This document shows, piece by piece, positions 43,199 through 52,250 of a DNA stretch of 64,000 nt. Location of the stretch: positions 1,550,001-1,614,000 of the forward strand of contig NZ_CP162023.1 in assembly GCF_041320275.1 (NCBI RefSeq). Reading direction: 5' to 3'. How positions within the stretch are numbered: the stretch's first letter is position 1; every line of letters begins with the position of its first letter. The position numbers and the translations under genes were made by a program. A model generated the notes under the pieces. It had not been told where the DNA came from. It searched no databases and saw only the letters and a program-made list of their open reading frames with translations. The DNA is from Mumia sp. Pv4-285. GTDB lineage: Bacteria; Actinomycetota; Actinomycetes; Propionibacteriales; Nocardioidaceae.

Positions 43199-46108
43199 AT
43201 GCTCGACGAACAGAACCCGCCCACCCCGGCCTCCGACGACGCCGACTCGGGGGGCAACGATCCCGCAGTCGCCGTGACCCGTCGACGTCGTACGGCGTCG
43301 CGGCCCGCAGGCCCACCGCCCGCGACGGCGGTCTTCTCCGAGGCGAGCGCGCCGGCGAAGCCCGTCAAGGCGACGCGCAAGCGCAAGGCCGCCGCTCCGG
43401 CCGAGCCGACCGCCGGCCCGTCCGACGCTCCCGCGGTCGAGACTCCCGCCGCGGAGGCGCCGGCTGCTGAGGCACCGGCTGCTTCGACACCCGAGGTGGC
43501 CGCGCCGACGGTCACTCGGTCCACCCGGACCCGCAAGACCGCGTCGCGGTCCGCCGGACCGGCTGCGCCGGCGCCTGCCGCGAAGGATGTCGTCGCGATC
43601 GAGGAGCCTGCCGCCGACGAGGACGAGCTCGTCGAGGACGAACTGGTGGAGACCGACCTGGCTGACGTGACGGCCGAGCCGGCTCTCGAGGATCTCGATG
43701 ACGACGCCGAGGATGACGACGCCGAGGAGACCTCCGTCCCCGAAGCGAAGTCGACCGTCGCTCGCTCGCCTTTCGTCGCACCTCTCTTCCAGGCGCCGGA
43801 GCCGACGGCTGCGCCTCGTCGTCGCCGTCGTGCCGACGACGAGGAGCGCGACGAGACCGATCGTCCGCCCGAAGAGGTCCGCACGCCGCGGTCTCGCCGG
43901 GGCGCTGATGACGAGCCTGACACCGACGCGGACGTCGACGTCGACGCCGAGTCGGACGACAACGGGTCCGACGATGCCGACGACGGCATGCCAGCGCGCC
44001 GGCGCCGCCGCCGCGGAGGCCGACGCCGTCGCCGTCCCGGGAGCGGTGACGCCGAGAACCTCGACCCCGACGCCGAGCCCGACGACGAGGACGAGTCCCC
44101 GCGCTCCGAGACCGCGGACGCCGAGAGCGTCGACGACGACACGGCGGACGACGACTCCACGGACTCCGGCGACGAGTCGACCAGCGGATCGAGCCGCCGC
44201 CGGCGCCGCCGTCGTCGGCGTGGCGAGGACAGCGACACCGCTGCCGACGACCCCGAGAACACCGTCGTACGGGTCCGCGAGCGCCGCAGCGCGGAGGACG
44301 AGATCACCAGCGTCGCCGGCTCGACGCGTCTCGAGGCCAAGAAGCAGCGCCGCCGCGAGGGTCGCGAGGCCGGCCGGCGCCGTACCCCGATCGTCTCCGA
44401 GGCCGAGTTCCTGGCCCGTCGCGAGGCAGTCAAGCGTGAGATGGTCATCCGCCAGCGCGACGACCTGACGCAGATCGCGGTGCTGGAGGACGATGTCCTG
44501 GTCGAGCACTACGTCGCACGCGAGTCCCAGTCGTCGATGATCGGCAACGTCTACCTGGGTCGCGTCCAGAACGTGCTTCCCTCGATGGAGGCGGCCTTCG
44601 TCGACATCGGCAAGGGGCGCAACGCCGTCCTGTACGCCGGCGAGGTCGACTGGAGCAAGCTCGGCGACGGCAAGCCACGCAAGATCGAAGAGGTCCTGAA
44701 GTCCGGTCAGGCCGTCCTCGTCCAGGTGACGAAGGACCCGATCGGGCACAAGGGCGCACGCCTGACGAGCCAGGTGAGCCTTCCTGGCCGCTTCCTCGTC
44801 TACGTCCCGGGCGGCCAGACCAGCGGCATCTCCCGCAAGCTTCCCGACACCGAGCGCAACCGCTTGAAGTCCCTGCTGAAGGGCATCCTCCCCGAGGACG
44901 CGGGCGTCATCATCCGGACCGCAGCCGAGGGTGCGACCGAAGACCAGCTGACCCGCGACGTCGAGGCGCTCGATGCCCGCTGGAAGGACATCGAGAAGAA
45001 GTCCACCTCCAGCGGCAACGCTCCCCAGCTGCTGTACGGCGAGCCGGACCTGACGATCAAGGTCGTCCGCGACCTCTTCAACGAGGACTTCTCGCGCCTG
45101 GTCGTCGAGGGCAGCGACGCTGCGGACATGATCGAGGGCTACGTCAGCCACGTGGCACCGGACCTCAAGGATCGGGTCGAGCTCTGGAACGGCTCCGCCT
45201 CCGGCGACGTCTTCTCCGCCCACCGCATCGACGAGCAGATCGCCAAGGCGCTCGACCGCAAGGTCTGGCTCCCGTCGGGTGGCTCGCTGATCATCGACCG
45301 CACCGAGGCGATGACCGTCGTCGACGTCAACACCGGCAAGTTCACGGGGTCGGGCGGCAACCTCGAGGAGACGGTCACCAAGAACAACCTGGAGGCGGCC
45401 GAGGAGATCGTCCGCCAGCTCCGCCTGCGCGACATCGGCGGCATCATTGTCGTCGACTTCATCGACATGGTGCTCGAGAGCAATCGCGACCTCGTGCTGC
45501 GTCGCATGGTCGAGTGCCTCGGCCGCGACCGTACGCGTCACCAGGTGGCAGAGGTCACGTCGCTCGGGCTCGTGCAGATGACGCGCAAGCGGATCGGCAC
45601 AGGGCTGCTGGAAGCGTTCAGCGAGCCGTGCGAGCACTGCTCGGGTCGCGGGCTGATCCTGCACGACCACCCGGTCGAGCCGAAGAAGGTCGCTGAGGAG
45701 AACCGCCGTGGACGTGGCGGCCGTGGCGGCCGCGGCGGCGACGGTCAGAAGTCCGGAGAGGGTCAGCGCTCGGGCAAGTCCCAGCGCGGCAGCTCGCCCC
45801 AGGACGACAGCTCGCCCCAGGACGACGCCAAGGGTCCTGCACCCACCGACGCCCCGGCCGCTGTCATCGCGCCCGAGGCCGTCATGGAGGTCCCGGACGG
45901 TTCCGAGGCTGCGGAGTCGACCGAGTCGGCGTCGGAGTCGACAGGGCCGCGCAAGCGGCGTCGACGCCGCAGCGGCTCCGCGTCGCAGGCGTCAGCCACG
46001 GGCTCGAACGAAGAGTTGCCGTCGGCCGAAGGCTCTGTGGAGGCGCCCGGTACGCTGGGAGCCGGAGACCCCGACCCCGTTTTGACCGGTGACGGGGAGA
46101 CTCCGTAG
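43199..46108 (+). CDS. rne: Ribonuclease E/G
   Basis: 969 aa, ATG after GAAGGAG. Endoribonuclease for rRNA and mRNA processing. The first 430 residues are disordered: Ala/Pro-rich, then acidic, with Arg clusters of up to nine residues around 268-345. The catalytic core begins with an S1 domain (SSMIGNVYLGRVQNVLPSME). The metal-binding Asp709 is in VVDVNTGKFTG and Asp753 in VVDFIDM. The Zn-link is Cys811 and Cys814 (CEHCSGRG). The tail contains RGGRGGRGGDG, tandem SSPQDD and Ser/Glu-rich segments. This layout, with the core between disordered arms, is typical of actinobacterial RNase E/G. Confidence 0.93.
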   Translation: MLDEQNPPTPASDDADSGGNDPAVAVTRRRRTASRPAGPPPATAVFSEASAPAKPVKATRKRKAAAPAEPTAGPSDAPAVETPAAEAPAAEAPAASTPEVAAPTVTRSTRTRKTASRSAGPAAPAPAAKDVVAIEEPAADEDELVEDELVETDLADVTAEPALEDLDDDAEDDDAEETSVPEAKSTVARSPFVAPLFQAPEPTAAPRRRRRADDEERDETDRPPEEVRTPRSRRGADDEPDTDADVDVDAESDDNGSDDADDGMPARRRRRRGGRRRRRPGSGDAENLDPDAEPDDEDESPRSETADAESVDDDTADDDSTDSGDESTSGSSRRRRRRRRRGEDSDTAADDPENTVVRVRERRSAEDEITSVAGSTRLEAKKQRRREGREAGRRRTPIVSEAEFLARREAVKREMVIRQRDDLTQIAVLEDDVLVEHYVARESQSSMIGNVYLGRVQNVLPSMEAAFVDIGKGRNAVLYAGEVDWSKLGDGKPRKIEEVLKSGQAVLVQVTKDPIGHKGARLTSQVSLPGRFLVYVPGGQTSGISRKLPDTERNRLKSLLKGILPEDAGVIIRTAAEGATEDQLTRDVEALDARWKDIEKKSTSSGNAPQLLYGEPDLTIKVVRDLFNEDFSRLVVEGSDAADMIEGYVSHVAPDLKDRVELWNGSASGDVFSAHRIDEQIAKALDRKVWLPSGGSLIIDRTEAMTVVDVNTGKFTGSGGNLEETVTKNNLEAAEEIVRQLRLRDIGGIIVVDFIDMVLESNRDLVLRRMVECLGRDRTRHQVAEVTSLGLVQMTRKRIGTGLLEAFSEPCEHCSGRGLILHDHPVEPKKVAEENRRGRGGRGGRGGDGQKSGEGQRSGKSQRGSSPQDDSSPQDDAKGPAPTDAPAAVIAPEAVMEVPDGSEAAESTESASESTGPRKRRRRRSGSASQASATGSNEELPSAEGSVEAPGTLGAGDPDPVLTGDGETP

Positions 46109-46111
46109 ACT
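46082..46111 (+). promoter_or_regulatory. Promoter of rplU-rpmA
   Basis: TTGACC (46082-46087), 18 nt, TAGACT (46106-46111), the best housekeeping-sigma match in the window. The -35 lies inside the end of rne. Transcription would start near 46118, giving a leader of about 130 nt before rplU. Confidence 0.75.
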
Positions 46112-46117
46112 AGTGAG

Positions 46118-46248
46118 TCGGCGCGCCTGTGTGCGTGCCGGTCTGTGTGCCCGAACCGTGGCCTGCGCCCGGTGATGCACCAACCCCAAAGTTTTGGACA
46201 GCCCAGCTCCGACAGTGGAGCAGCAACGAGTGAGGATGTGAGTCGGCG
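46118..46248 (+). promoter_or_regulatory. Long 5' leader of rplU
   Basis: About 130 nt with no gene. It contains the lower-GC segment around CCCCAAAGTTTTGGACAG (46182-46201) and a possible stem AGCTCC...GGAGCA (46205-46222). Ribosomal-protein leaders often bind the protein product to repress translation. No specific L21 leader class is recognised. Confidence 0.4.
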
Positions 46249-46560
46249 GTGTACGCGATCGTGCGCAGTGGCGGCCAGCAGCAGAAGGTCGCGGTCGGCG
46301 ACGTCATCGAGATCGACAAGGTCAAGAAGACCACGGTCGGCGAGTCCGTCGAGCTGCCCGCGGTGCTGCTCGTCGACGGCGACGCGGTGACCTCGGACGC
46401 CGACTCCCTCGCCAAGGTGTCGGTGACGGCCGAGGTCGTCGGCGCCACCAAGGGCCCGAAGATCATCATCCAGAAGTACAAGAACAAGACCGGTTACAAG
46501 AAGCGCCAGGGTCATCGCCAGCACTACACCCAGGTCAAGATCACCGGCATCTCGAAGTGA
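46249..46560 (+). CDS. rplU: 50S ribosomal protein L21
   Basis: 103 aa from GTG at 46249. [18 protein letters not shown] and the C-terminal block [20 protein letters not shown] are diagnostic. Binds 23S rRNA. GAGTGAGG (46228-46235) is an RBS-like sequence placed somewhat far upstream. It is followed after 21 nt by rpmA. Confidence 0.97.
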   Translation: MYAIVRSGGQQQKVAVGDVIEIDKVKKTTVGESVELPAVLLVDGDAVTSDADSLAKVSVTAEVVGATKGPKIIIQKYKNKTGYKKRQGHRQHYTQVKITGISK

Positions 46561-46568
46561 CGCGAAAG

Positions 46569-46584
46569 TAGGCTTGAGCACATG
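46569..46584 (+). promoter_or_regulatory. Possible internal leaderless promoter of rpmA
   Basis: TAGGCT (46569-46574), 7 nt, then ATG at 46582, in the 21-nt gap between rplU and rpmA. No ribosome binding site is present there, which favours leaderless initiation or coupling to rplU. Confidence 0.4.
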
Positions 46585-46836
46585 GCACACAAGAAGGGCG
46601 CCGCTTCTACCAAGAACGGCCGTGACTCCAACTCTCAGCGCCTCGGCGTGAAGCGCTTCGGCGGCCAGCAGGTCAGCGCCGGCGAGATCATCGTCCGCCA
46701 GCGCGGCACGCACTTCCACCCGGGCACCAACGTCGGCCGTGGTGGCGACGACACGCTGTTCGCGCTCTCCGCAGGTGCGGTCGAGTTCGGCACGCGTCGT
46801 GGGCGTCGCGTCGTCAACATCGTCCCGGCGGAGTGA
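46582..46836 (+). CDS. rpmA: 50S ribosomal protein L27
   Basis: 84 aa. [20 protein letters not shown] and [20 protein letters not shown] are diagnostic. The mature N-terminus reaches the peptidyl-transferase centre. There is no cleavable N-terminal extension of the Firmicutes kind. Terminator hairpin follows 15 nt after the stop. Confidence 0.97.
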   Translation: MAHKKGAASTKNGRDSNSQRLGVKRFGGQQVSAGEIIVRQRGTHFHPGTNVGRGGDDTLFALSAGAVEFGTRRGRRVVNIVPAE

Positions 46837-46851
46837 TCTGACGGACTTCGA

Positions 46852-46893
46852 CGACGAGGGGCGGGTCCGCAGTGGCGGACTCGCCCCTCGTCG
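46852..46893 (+). terminator. Terminator after rpmA
   Basis: Perfect 12-bp stem (CGACGAGGGGCG at 46852-46863 with its complement at 46882-46893), extended inward by GTCCGC/GCGGAC. It separates the ribosomal-protein unit from obgE. Confidence 0.75.
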
Positions 46894-46943
46894 CCGTTCT
46901 GGACAAGATGGCTCTGAGCCGTCCGGTCCCGGACACAGCACCG

Positions 46944-46972
46944 CGTACGACGCCGCCCGCGCGCGTCGTACG
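46944..46972 (+). promoter_or_regulatory. Hairpin in the obgE leader
   Basis: CGTACGACGC (46944-46953) pairs perfectly with GCGTCGTACG (46963-46972), 9-nt loop. A shorter CCGC/GCGG hairpin follows near 46977-46988. Both lie between the rpmA terminator and the obgE ribosome binding site and could be leader structures or an operator. Confidence 0.4.
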
Positions 46973-47023
46973 ACACCGCTCCTGCGGCGGTGAGCGCGGC
47001 GTAGCAACGAGGAGGTGGCGCGG

Positions 47024-48541
47024 ATGGCAGTCCCGACGTTCGTCGACAAGGTGACCCTGCACGTCAAGGGTGGCGACGGCGGCAACGGCATCGCCTCGGT
47101 CCACCGCGAGAAGTTCAAGCCGCTCGGCGGCCCGGACGGCGGCAACGGCGGCCGTGGCGGTGACGTGATCCTGCGCGTCGCGCCCGAGGTCACGACGCTG
47201 GTCGGCTACTACCACGAGCCGCACCGGCGGGGCGGCAAGGGAGGCCACGGCAGCGGTGGCAACCGCAGCGGCTCCCAAGGTGACGACCTCGTCCTCCCCG
47301 TGCCCGAGGGCACCGTGGTCCGCGGCAGCGACGGCGAGGTCCTGGCCGATCTCGTCGGTCCCGGCACGGAGCTCGTCGTGGCATCGGGCGGCCGCGGCGG
47401 GCTCGGCAACGCCGCCCTCGCCTCCAGCAAGCGCAAGGCCCCCGGGTTCGCGCTCATGGGGGAGCCCGGTGACGAGCTCACGATCACGCTCGAGCTCAAG
47501 GTGGTCGCCGACATCGGTCTCGTCGGCTTCCCCAGCGCGGGCAAGTCGAGCCTGATCGCGTCGCTGTCGCGTGCCCGTCCCAAGATCGCGGACTACCCGT
47601 TCACGACGCTCGTCCCGAACCTCGGGGTCGTCGTCGCCGGTGACACCACCTACACGGTCGCCGACGTGCCCGGCCTCATCGAGGGTGCTGCCGAGGGCCG
47701 TGGGCTCGGGCACGACTTCCTGAGGCACGTCGAGCGCTGTGCCGCGCTCGTCCACGTCATCGACTGCGCGACGATCGAGCCTGGCCGGGACCCGCTGACC
47801 GACCTCGACGTGATCGAGACCGAGCTCGCGGCGTACGGCGGGCTGGAGGACCGGCCCCGCCTGGTCGCCCTCAACAAGATCGACGTCCCCGACGCCAAGA
47901 CGATCGCCGAGTTCGTCCGCGGTGAGCTCGAGGCGCGCGGCCTCGAGGTGTACGACATCTCGGCCGCGTCCCACGAGGGCCTCAAAGAGCTGTCGTACGC
48001 GATGGCGGAGGTCGTCGCGTCGTCGCGCAAGACCGCTGCTCCGGCGCCCGCGACGCGGATCGTCCTCCGCCCCCGCTCGGCCGACGGACGCGATGACTTC
48101 ACGGTCACGCAGTCCGGCGGGCAGTGGATCGTGCGGGGCGAGAAGCCCGAGCGCTGGGTGCGCCAGACCGACTTCACGAACGACGAGGCCGTGGGCTTCC
48201 TCGCCGACCGGCTGAACCGTCTCGGCGTCGAGTCCAAGCTGGCGGCGATGGGTGCCCAGGCCGGCGACGACGTCGTGATCGGGAGCGTCGACGACGCGGT
48301 CGTCTTCGACTTCGACCCGCAGGTCCAGACCGGCGCGGAGCTCCTCGGTTCGCGCCGCGGCGAGGACGACCGACTGATCGAGAACCATCGCCGCACCAAC
48401 AAGCAGCGCCGTGACGACCTCGCCGCCAAGCGCGAGTTCGAGCGCACGGCACGCGATGCCAGGACCACGGGCCGCGTCACGCCGGACACGCTGTGGACCG
48501 ACGAGATCCTCTCCGACGAGGACGACGACGAGGACGAGTGA
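47024..48541 (+). CDS. obgE: GTPase Obg (CgtA)
   Basis: 505 aa from ATG at 47024, chosen because GAGGAGG at 47009-47015 is well placed. A GTG at 47015 overlaps that site. Assembly factor of the 50S subunit. The glycine-rich Obg domain comes first ([20 protein letters not shown]), the G domain has [10 protein letters not shown] and NKID, and a C-terminal OCT domain follows (residues about 340-430) with an acidic tail. It ends 10 nt before proB. Confidence 0.96.
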   Translation: MAVPTFVDKVTLHVKGGDGGNGIASVHREKFKPLGGPDGGNGGRGGDVILRVAPEVTTLVGYYHEPHRRGGKGGHGSGGNRSGSQGDDLVLPVPEGTVVRGSDGEVLADLVGPGTELVVASGGRGGLGNAALASSKRKAPGFALMGEPGDELTITLELKVVADIGLVGFPSAGKSSLIASLSRARPKIADYPFTTLVPNLGVVVAGDTTYTVADVPGLIEGAAEGRGLGHDFLRHVERCAALVHVIDCATIEPGRDPLTDLDVIETELAAYGGLEDRPRLVALNKIDVPDAKTIAEFVRGELEARGLEVYDISAASHEGLKELSYAMAEVVASSRKTAAPAPATRIVLRPRSADGRDDFTVTQSGGQWIVRGEKPERWVRQTDFTNDEAVGFLADRLNRLGVESKLAAMGAQAGDDVVIGSVDDAVVFDFDPQVQTGAELLGSRRGEDDRLIENHRRTNKQRRDDLAAKREFERTARDARTTGRVTPDTLWTDEILSDEDDDEDE

Positions 48542-48551
48542 GGATGCGCCG

Positions 48552-49640
48552 GTGAGGATCGTCGTGAAGGTGGGCTCGTCGTCGCTGAGCTCCACCCGAG
48601 GGGGTCTCGACCTGTCGCGCCTCCACGGCCTCGTGGACGCCCTCGCGGGCTCGCGGGAGCGCGGCGACGAGGTCGTGCTGGTCAGCTCCGGAGCCATCGC
48701 GACCGGGCTGGCACCGCTGTCGCTCGCGAGCCGTCCCCGCGACCTCGCCACGCAGCAGGCCGCCGCCAGCGTCGGTCAGGGCCTCCTGGTCGCGCGCTAC
48801 ACCGAGCGGTTCGCCCGGCACGACCTCGTGGTCGGCCAGGTCCTTCTCACCGTCGACGACGTGGTCCGGCGGACTCACTACCGCAACGCCTACCGCACCC
48901 TGGCGCGGCTGCTCGACCTCGGCGTCGTGCCCATCGTCAACGAGAACGACACCGTGGCCACCGGCGAGATCCGCTTCGGCGACAACGACCGCCTGGCCGC
49001 TCTCGTCGCCCACCTCGTCCACGCCGACCGGCTGGTCCTGCTGTCGGACGTCGACGGCCTGTACGACGGCAACCCGTCGGTCCCCGGCACCCGGCTGGTC
49101 CGGCACGTCCACGGCGACGCCGACCTCGACGGGCTCGACATCGCCACGCCCTCCGCGTCCAAGGTGGGCACGGGCGGCATGGTGACCAAGGTCGAGGCCG
49201 CCCGGATCGCCACGGGCGCAGGGATCCCCGTGCTGCTGACGAGCGCCGAGCAGGTGAACGCGGCGCTCGAGGGCCGCGAGGTCGGCACCACCTTCCATCC
49301 CACGGGTCCTCGCCGCTCGACGCGGCTCCTGTGGTTGGCACACGCGACCACGGGCAAGGGCGCCATCGTCCTGGACGCCGGAGCGGTTCGCGCCATCCGC
49401 GAACGCGGCGCCTCCCTGCTGCCGGCCGGCGTCATCGCGACCGTCGGTCCGTACGAGGCGGGCGACCCGGTCGATCTCGTCGACGAGGCGGGCGGCGTGA
49501 TCGCGCGCGGACTGGTGAACTACGACAGCACCGAGCTCCCCAAGATGATCGGTCGGTCCACGCACGACCTGGCGGCCGAGCTGGGCCCCGAGTACGAGCG
49601 AGAGCTGGTCCATCGCGACGACATGGTGCTCCTCGACTGA
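48552..49640 (+). CDS. proB: Glutamate 5-kinase
   Basis: 362 aa from GTG. First step of proline synthesis, phosphorylating glutamate. Amino-acid kinase domain with IVVKVGSSSL at the N-terminus, NENDTVATGEIRFGDND, and VGTGGMVTKVEAA. A C-terminal PUA domain (GAIVLDAGAVRAI onwards) is present. GAGG 8 nt upstream serves as RBS. Co-transcribed with obgE. proA follows after one intervening small gene. Confidence 0.96.
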   Translation: MRIVVKVGSSSLSSTRGGLDLSRLHGLVDALAGSRERGDEVVLVSSGAIATGLAPLSLASRPRDLATQQAAASVGQGLLVARYTERFARHDLVVGQVLLTVDDVVRRTHYRNAYRTLARLLDLGVVPIVNENDTVATGEIRFGDNDRLAALVAHLVHADRLVLLSDVDGLYDGNPSVPGTRLVRHVHGDADLDGLDIATPSASKVGTGGMVTKVEAARIATGAGIPVLLTSAEQVNAALEGREVGTTFHPTGPRRSTRLLWLAHATTGKGAIVLDAGAVRAIRERGASLLPAGVIATVGPYEAGDPVDLVDEAGGVIARGLVNYDSTELPKMIGRSTHDLAAELGPEYERELVHRDDMVLLD

Positions 49641-49701
49641 CCCTGGACGGCCCGTCCGCGGTCAATGTACGAAAGCCACCACCGAACGCGCCGACCCCGA
49701 T

Positions 49702-49742
49702 TAGGGTTGCCGCTGACACGTTACCGACAAGGAGGCCCCGTG
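49702..49742 (+). promoter_or_regulatory. Promoter and RBS of the 119-aa gene
   Basis: TAGGGT (49702-49707) is followed about 26 nt later by AAGGAGG (49729-49735) and GTG at 49740. Unlike many genes here, this one has a conventional leader with a strong ribosome binding site. Confidence 0.55.
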
Positions 49743-50099
49743 GCCGGGCAGGACAAGCTGTGGCACGTCGCACTCACCGTGGCCGGCACGCCGTTCGACG
49801 ACGACGTGGTGCGGACGGCGATGCTACGCCTGCGCGACGAGCACGCATTCCTGCACTCGCTGCGCTACGCCTCCGACCGCGCGGAGATCTGCTACTGGGA
49901 GCAGGCGGCGGAGATGCTCGACGCGGCCGCGATGGCGATGCGGGTCTGGTCGGAGCACCGTGACTCCGCGGGCCTACCGCCGTGGGACGTGGTCGGGCTC
50001 GAGGTGCTCGACCAGGCGACGTACGAGCTGCGTTCTCGCGACGACGCGATGGCGAGCCGTGGTGTCGGGTCGGTCATGCCGACGCCGGTCCATTTCTGA
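49740..50099 (+). CDS. Conserved-looking 119-aa protein between proB and proA
   Basis: 119 aa from GTG with an excellent RBS (AAGGAGG). Soluble. It begins AGQDKLWHVALTVAGTPFDD, has an acidic-aromatic centre (RYASDRAEICYWEQAAEML) and ends GVGSVMPTPVHF. No recognised domain. Insertion between proB and proA and its size suggest a small actinobacterial family of unknown role. Own promoter, 18 nt before proA. Confidence 0.75.
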   Translation: MAGQDKLWHVALTVAGTPFDDDVVRTAMLRLRDEHAFLHSLRYASDRAEICYWEQAAEMLDAAAMAMRVWSEHRDSAGLPPWDVVGLEVLDQATYELRSRDDAMASRGVGSVMPTPVHF

Positions 50100-50105
50100 C
50101 CTCAC

Positions 50106-50120
50106 TATCCTGGTGACGTG
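50106..50120 (+). promoter_or_regulatory. -10 hexamer for leaderless transcription of proA
   Basis: TATCCT (50106-50111), 6 nt, then GTG at 50118. No ribosome binding site. Confidence 0.55.
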
Positions 50121-51377
50121 AGCCACGATCTCGAGTCCCACGTCCACGAGTCTGCCCGTCGTGCCCGCGCTGCCGCGCTCGACCTGCGAGCGGTGCCACG
50201 TGCCACGAAGGACGCCGCCCTCGAGGCGATGGCCGATGCGCTGATCGCCCGCACCGACGAGATCGTCGCCGCGAACGCACTCGACGTCACTGCAGCGCGC
50301 GAGTCGGGGACCGGCGAGCACATCATCGACCGCCTGCGCCTCGATGCCGACCGGGTCGCCGCGATGGCTCAGGGCACCCGCGACGTGGTCGCACTCGCCG
50401 ACCCCGTCGGAGAGGTCGTCCGGGGCTCGACGCTGGCCAACGGACTCCAGCTCCGGCAGGTCCGGGTGCCGATCGGCGTGATCGGGATGATCTACGAGGG
50501 GCGACCCAACGTGACGGCGGACGCGGCGGCGATCTGCCTCAAGGCCGGCAACGCGGTCCTGCTGCGCGGATCCGGTTCGGCAGCCCGCTCCAACGAGGCG
50601 ATCACCGCGGTCCTCCGTGCGGCGGTCGCCTCGGCGGGCCTCCCCGAGGATGCGATCCAGGCGATCGACCCGTCCGACCGGTCGAGCTCCACGGCGCTGC
50701 TGAAGGCGCGGGGACTCGTCGACCTCGTGATCCCGCGCGGGGGAGCGGGACTCATCCAGACCGTCGTCCGCGAGGCCCAGGTCCCCGTGATCGAGACCGG
50801 CACCGGCAACGTCCACGTGTACGTCGATGCCGACGCCGATCTCGACATGGCCCTCGACATCGTGGTCAACGCGAAGACGCAGCGGACGAGCGTCTGCAAC
50901 GCCGCCGAGTCGCTGCTCGTCCACAAGGCCGTGGCCGACGAGTTCCTCCCGCGCGTCGTCGCGGCGCTGCTGGAGCGCGACGTGACGATCCACGGTGACG
51001 CGTCCTTCGCGGCGACCGACGCTTCCGTCGTCGACGCGACGGAGGACGACTACGCCACGGAATACCTCTCGCTGGACATCGCGGCTCGGGTCGTCGACTC
51101 GTTCGAGGACGCGGTGGCGCACATCCGGACGTACTCCTCAGGACACACCGAGGCGATCGTGACCGGCTCCCTGGCGACCGCTCAGCGGTTCACCGCTGCG
51201 GTGGACGCGGCGGCGATCATGATCAACGCGTCGACCCGGTTCACCGACGGCGGCGAGATGGGGATGGGGGCAGAGATCGGCATCTCGACCCAGAAGCTGC
51301 ACGCACGCGGCCCGATGGGGCTGCCCGAGATGACCACGACGACGTTCGTCGTCACCGGCGACGGTCACGTCCGCTGA
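50118..51377 (+). CDS. proA: Gamma-glutamyl phosphate reductase
   Basis: 419 aa from GTG. Reduces glutamyl phosphate to glutamate semialdehyde with NADPH, the second step of proline synthesis. Aldehyde-dehydrogenase fold. [19 protein letters not shown] is the family signature. The catalytic cysteine lies in [12 protein letters not shown]. Full length. Confidence 0.97.
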   Translation: MSHDLESHVHESARRARAAALDLRAVPRATKDAALEAMADALIARTDEIVAANALDVTAARESGTGEHIIDRLRLDADRVAAMAQGTRDVVALADPVGEVVRGSTLANGLQLRQVRVPIGVIGMIYEGRPNVTADAAAICLKAGNAVLLRGSGSAARSNEAITAVLRAAVASAGLPEDAIQAIDPSDRSSSTALLKARGLVDLVIPRGGAGLIQTVVREAQVPVIETGTGNVHVYVDADADLDMALDIVVNAKTQRTSVCNAAESLLVHKAVADEFLPRVVAALLERDVTIHGDASFAATDASVVDATEDDYATEYLSLDIAARVVDSFEDAVAHIRTYSSGHTEAIVTGSLATAQRFTAAVDAAAIMINASTRFTDGGEMGMGAEIGISTQKLHARGPMGLPEMTTTTFVVTGDGHVR

Positions 51378-51422
51378 CGCCGCAGGACCGGGGTCGTTCG
51401 TACCCGCGGCGGGCTCGGACGG

Positions 51423-51438
51423 TAGATTGACCCTCATG
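51423..51438 (+). promoter_or_regulatory. -10 hexamer for leaderless transcription of the 47-aa gene and nadD
   Basis: TAGATT (51423-51428), 7 nt, then ATG at 51436. Confidence 0.55.
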
Positions 51439-51579
51439 TCGTTCACCGATCTGCTGGCGCAGGGCGCCGAGCACGAGGAAGCCCTGTCCCCGTACGTCGT
51501 GGGTGGCGCGGTCCTCCTTCTCTTCGTCCTCCTCCTCTTCGGCCTCTTCGCGTTCGGCAAGGGGCGCGAGCACTCCTGA
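51436..51579 (+). CDS. 47-aa single-span membrane microprotein
   Basis: [20 protein letters not shown] precedes one hydrophobic helix ([20 protein letters not shown]), and the product ends GKGREHS. The frame is complete, has a -10 hexamer 7 nt before its ATG and overlaps the nadD start by 1 nt (TGATG), so translation of nadD is probably coupled to it. Short membrane proteins at this position occur in other actinobacteria. The function is unknown. It could also act mainly as a leader peptide for nadD. Confidence 0.75.
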   Translation: MSFTDLLAQGAEHEEALSPYVVGGAVLLLFVLLLFGLFAFGKGREHS

Positions 51580-52250
51580 TGAGCCTGCCGCTCGAGGTAG
51601 GCCGGCGCCCCCGTGTGGGGGTGATGGGCGGGACGTTCGATCCCATCCACCACGGTCACCTCGTCGCGGCGTCGGAGGTCCAGGCCTGGTACGACCTGGA
51701 CGAGGTTGTCTTCGTGCCCACGGGTGAGCCGTGGCAGAAGGCGGACCGCAAGGTCTCGGCAGGCGAGGACCGCTACCTGATGACGGTCATCGCCACTGCC
51801 TCCAACCCGCGCTTCTGGGTCAGCCGGGTCGACATCGACCGCGACGGCCCGACCTACACCGTCGACACGCTCCGCGACCTGCAGCGCCACTACGGGGGAG
51901 AGGTCGACCTGTACTTCATCACCGGCGCCGACGCGCTCGCGCAGATCCTGACCTGGCGCAACGCCGAGGAGATGTTCGACCTCGCCGAGTTCGTCGGGTG
52001 CACGCGGCCCGGGCACGACATCGACACGCACACGCTCGACGGCCTCCCGTCCGACCGGGTCGCGATCGTCGAGATCCCCGCACTGGCGATCTCGTCGACC
52101 GACTGCCGAGAGCGCGTCGCCAACCACGAGCCCGTCTGGTACCTCGTACCCGACGGGGTCGTCCAGTACATCGCCAAGCACCGCCTCTACGCCGACGTCG
52201 CAGCGACGTCGCACCGACCACACCGTCACCCAAAGGGGGGACCGCAGTGA
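51579..52250 (+). CDS. nadD: Nicotinate-nucleotide adenylyltransferase
   Basis: 223 aa. Makes nicotinate adenine dinucleotide in NAD synthesis. [18 protein letters not shown] contains the HxGH nucleotidyl-transfer motif, and [10 protein letters not shown] is the second signature. The start overlaps the 47-aa gene by 1 nt, and the stop overlaps rsfS by 4 nt. The nadD-rsfS-phosphatase order is typical. Confidence 0.96.
   Translation: MSLPLEVGRRPRVGVMGGTFDPIHHGHLVAASEVQAWYDLDEVVFVPTGEPWQKADRKVSAGEDRYLMTVIATASNPRFWVSRVDIDRDGPTYTVDTLRDLQRHYGGEVDLYFITGADALAQILTWRNAEEMFDLAEFVGCTRPGHDIDTHTLDGLPSDRVAIVEIPALAISSTDCRERVANHEPVWYLVPDGVVQYIAKHRLYADVAATSHRPHRHPKGGPQ

Noticed and set aside
42800-45670. 956-codon open frame on the minus strand opposite rne
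   Set aside because: Shadow of the high-GC rne frame, rich in Arg, Asp, Leu and Val with no homology I recognise.
47015-47023. Upstream GTG as the obgE start
   Set aside because: It overlaps the GAGGAGG ribosome binding site that is correctly spaced for the ATG at 47024, and Obg proteins normally begin close to FVDKV.
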